From assembly GCA_009741485.1 (NCBI GenBank), contig CM019219.1, positions 6,192,048 to 6,256,047 of the forward strand: 64,000 bases of DNA. The letters are read 5' to 3'. The notes under the pieces were generated by a model, which was given only the letters and a program-made list of their open reading frames with translations, made no database searches and was not told the DNA's origin. Origin of the DNA: Malurus cyaneus samueli. Lineage: Eukaryota; Chordata; Aves; Passeriformes; Maluridae. The stretch's first letter is position 1. Every line of letters starts with the position of its first letter. The translations under genes were made by a program, and so were the position numbers. Positions 61,801 through 64,000 of the stretch are shown in pieces.

Positions 61801-64000
61801 TGGCAAGCTCTGTTTGTTCTCTGGATAACAGAATTCAGTCATGGGTTAGAAACCCCCAAGTTGCCTCCTGCTGAAGGAGCACTGAGTGTGCACATTTTTT
61901 ACAGGACTGCTCTTATCAGGTTGCTCTGATTCTACATCCCTTTAAAAGGATTGTCTCTTTTACCCAAACAGTTCTTAATATTCATGTGCAATACTTCAGG
62001 ATTAATGGTTCTCATTAGGCTAATTTGTCTCTCTCTCTGGATAAATAGCAGTACCAGTGTTTTGGTGTTAACTGATGAGCACACTTTCATCACTGCCAGT
62101 CTGCTGGAAGTGTTTGGGGCTGGATTTTCAGTGAGTTTTAATCAGTAGATCTTCACTGAAACTATTGGATATTTGATGGCAGATGGAGGACTGTCTCTGT
62201 TTTTATTTTCTGACCTTATCTCCAGTGTAAAGTAATCCAGATAAATATCAGGTGTAGTTAACAGCTCTAGAGAAGTGAGAGTTTGGTTTGTGTAAAGTTT
62301 GAATGACTCCCTTGGGAAGGGGTGTGTGATAATGCCCAGCAATGCTCAGAGTTGCCTGAACTATATTTGACTTATGCAAACTTAAATGTGCAATGTTGTC
62401 ACGTCATTACTTTTTATGACCACAAAAATTCTTCAGAAATTCACATGGAAATCAAACTGTATGCAAAAGAGATCAACAGAGCTATTTTTAGCCTCCTTTA
62501 GGATTTACAACTGGTAAGTTCTTTAAGTAGGCTGGGTAGTAAATGACTGGTATTATTCTATAATTACCAGTCCTTAAAAACATTTAGAGAAGATGAATGT
62601 ATTAAATGATCTCTGGACCAATGCACCTAATAACCTAAGGGAGAACTGGACATTCAGGAATGATGAAATGATTGCAAGAAGTGTTTGCAGGATTATCAAG
62701 ATGCTAATTGTATAATTCCATTGCCAAAAATACTTATTTGTGGTCACATAGATGATGAAATTTAGATCTGAGGAGCTATTTTGTGTTAGCAGTGCAAGAA
62801 ATCTGTTTCTAAACCTGATTTCATCCAGTATTAGTAGAAATAGAAAACTGTCTTTGTTCCCAATTGATCCTAAAGCTGAATTCGATCACTGTATTAATTA
62901 CTGACTGAGAGAGGAATTGCTGCAGTGGCAAAGGCTTTCCTTGCCCAGATTTTCTTCGTGGTGCTGCTGTTTTATCTCTTCCATACCTTGAGACCCATTT
63001 CTTCACAGGCTGTCTCCTGGTAGGTACAGTATATACTCACCAGCTAGGTAGGGATTTTATATAAATTTAGAAATTTGTGTATACATACATATCCTGAAGG
63101 GCATCATGAAGGATCAGCAGAGAGGTTGACTTTTTAGAGCTGTTAAAAGGCAACTTGGTACAGATTTCCTTCTCAAGGTTAAGTGGTTAAATAAGGCAAG
63201 AGAGGGAGTGAAAAGCTTGGAGTTGACTGTGGCTTCAAGGCAACACTGGATTTGCTGGTGTCAGTGCAGTTAGCAAAAGATGGAACTAAAATAAGGCCAT
63301 GAAACAGCTCTGATAAATTCAGGTATAGGTTGCATGGAGTTATTTATAGGATGCTTTCTCAAATTAAGCCTCTGAACCTTTTGATGTTTGCTCATCGTTA
63401 CTTTCAGGCCAGTTAATGATGTGTATCCAGTCGCATTCTGGGGTAGGTAAAACAATAAAGCAAACAAAGATAATTAGTCTCTGGAGCATGTAAACAAATA
63501 AAGCAAATCACTCGTTTCTGCTAACTTTTGTGGGGTTGTTGCAAAACTGGAAAAGAGCATTTATGTTGCAAATCTGCATCATGCTAGAGTAGTGATGAAA
63601 ATTCACGGATTATACTATTCTGATTTCGAGAGGGCTTTGCAAAGATTAAGCATCTGATCCTGAGACATTACTGTGGGTTGTCAGATGCAAAAGAACATTT
63701 TTATACCTATTTCACAGAAGATGGAAGTAGAGAAGTTAATTTTTTCCCATGTAGATAAAGGTCTATATAGCACTTTGTAAATGAACAAAATTTTGTAAGG
63801 TTAATCTGGGCAGAGGAGCAACTGTAGGATGTGGGGCTTTGCCCCATCACACCAGTACCTCACAAATTTTACAGACATGAAGGGGAACCTCGCATGGCTT
63901 TTAAATCACAAATAACCAGAAGAGATCCTGTCTGTTAGTCCTTTTGTTTTCCAACATAATAGAAAGTTAGATGATCCCAGTATAGCTTCACTCCTGGTCC
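55861..64000. other. Downstream intron block with little visible structure
   Basis: Mixed AT-rich sequence with the T run at 58754 and short A runs (57613-57626). The frames at 59338-59722 and 60100-60402 have no recognisable domain. No GFRA1 exon, RNA gene or transposon body was identified. Confidence 0.55.
58754..58776 (+). repeat. Run of 23 T
   Basis: A simple homopolymer. Read on the minus strand it could be the A tail of a retrocopy, but no gene-like sequence is seen on its 58777 side. Confidence 0.9.

Larger units (their letters stand above)
49203..64000 (+). other. GFRA1: Presumed GFRA1 intron downstream of the exon (3' end not seen)
   Basis: The next GFRA1 exon should begin in phase 2 with codons for SRLADFF and supply the rest of domain 3. 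No such sequence was seen after an AG in the remaining 14.8 kb. The stretch is AT-rich, with only short chance reading frames, one CR1 relic and some complex CpG-bearing sequence at about 53.7-54.1 kb. The whole interval therefore reads as intron. Confidence 0.6.

Noticed and set aside
1..64000. tRNA, rRNA, microRNA hairpins, CRISPR arrays or bacterial-type operons
   Set aside because: No tRNA box A/B pair with cloverleaf, no rRNA words, no regular repeat-spacer array and no dense coding layout were seen. MicroRNA hairpins cannot be judged without folding.

Overview
The window looks like vertebrate, most likely avian, nuclear DNA: a long AT-rich, intron-like stretch holding one clear protein-coding exon. 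The bird assignment rests on decayed CR1 LINE 3' ends, one with the ATTCTATGATT-type tail, on a compact retroviral LTR, on the absence of Alu, B1 or L1-type mammalian repeats, and on the sequence of the exon. The species cannot be fixed from this window.

The only gene supported is on the + strand at 48863-49202. It is an internal exon of a GDNF-family receptor alpha and matches GFRA1 best. It encodes all ten cysteines of domain 2, the GDNF-binding domain, and the first three cysteines of domain 3. A good acceptor and a CAG|GTAAG donor flank it. No other GFRA1 exon was found by eye, so bases 1-48862 and 49203-64000 are read as parts of the two flanking introns. This is an inference from gene structure, because neither intron's far end is visible. 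Every other open reading frame is short, lacks recognisable domains and lies in low-complexity or repeat-like DNA; none is called as a gene.

Non-gene content, left to right: a CpG-rich patch (about 1240-1480); a 33-bp duplication around a single N (1581-1647); a CR1 relic (7612-7892); a 108-bp duplication around a 24-N gap (8765-9004); a 21-bp tandem pair (10101-10142); an ATTGATTT motif cluster next to a possible MIR-like relic (12910-13270); a purine-rich repeat-like block (14020-14600); several complex stretches that look like candidate conserved noncoding elements; a TA/CA microsatellite (33289-33358); an antisense solo-LTR-like element (about 37505-37840); a single N (39285); a truncated CR1 (43243-43365); a local network of direct repeats in swapped order (45443-47801); the GFRA1 exon; a promoter-like, CpG-bearing complex stretch (53690-54060); and an antisense CR1 relic with an internal deletion (55646-55860).

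No new multi-gene system is visible. The observations most worth checking are the rearranged repeat pair at 45.4-47.8 kb, the antisense LTR with intact-looking promoter signals inside a neurotrophic receptor gene, the bird-type sequence differences in the GDNF-binding domain, and the missing upstream microexon that distinguishes the GFRA1 isoforms.
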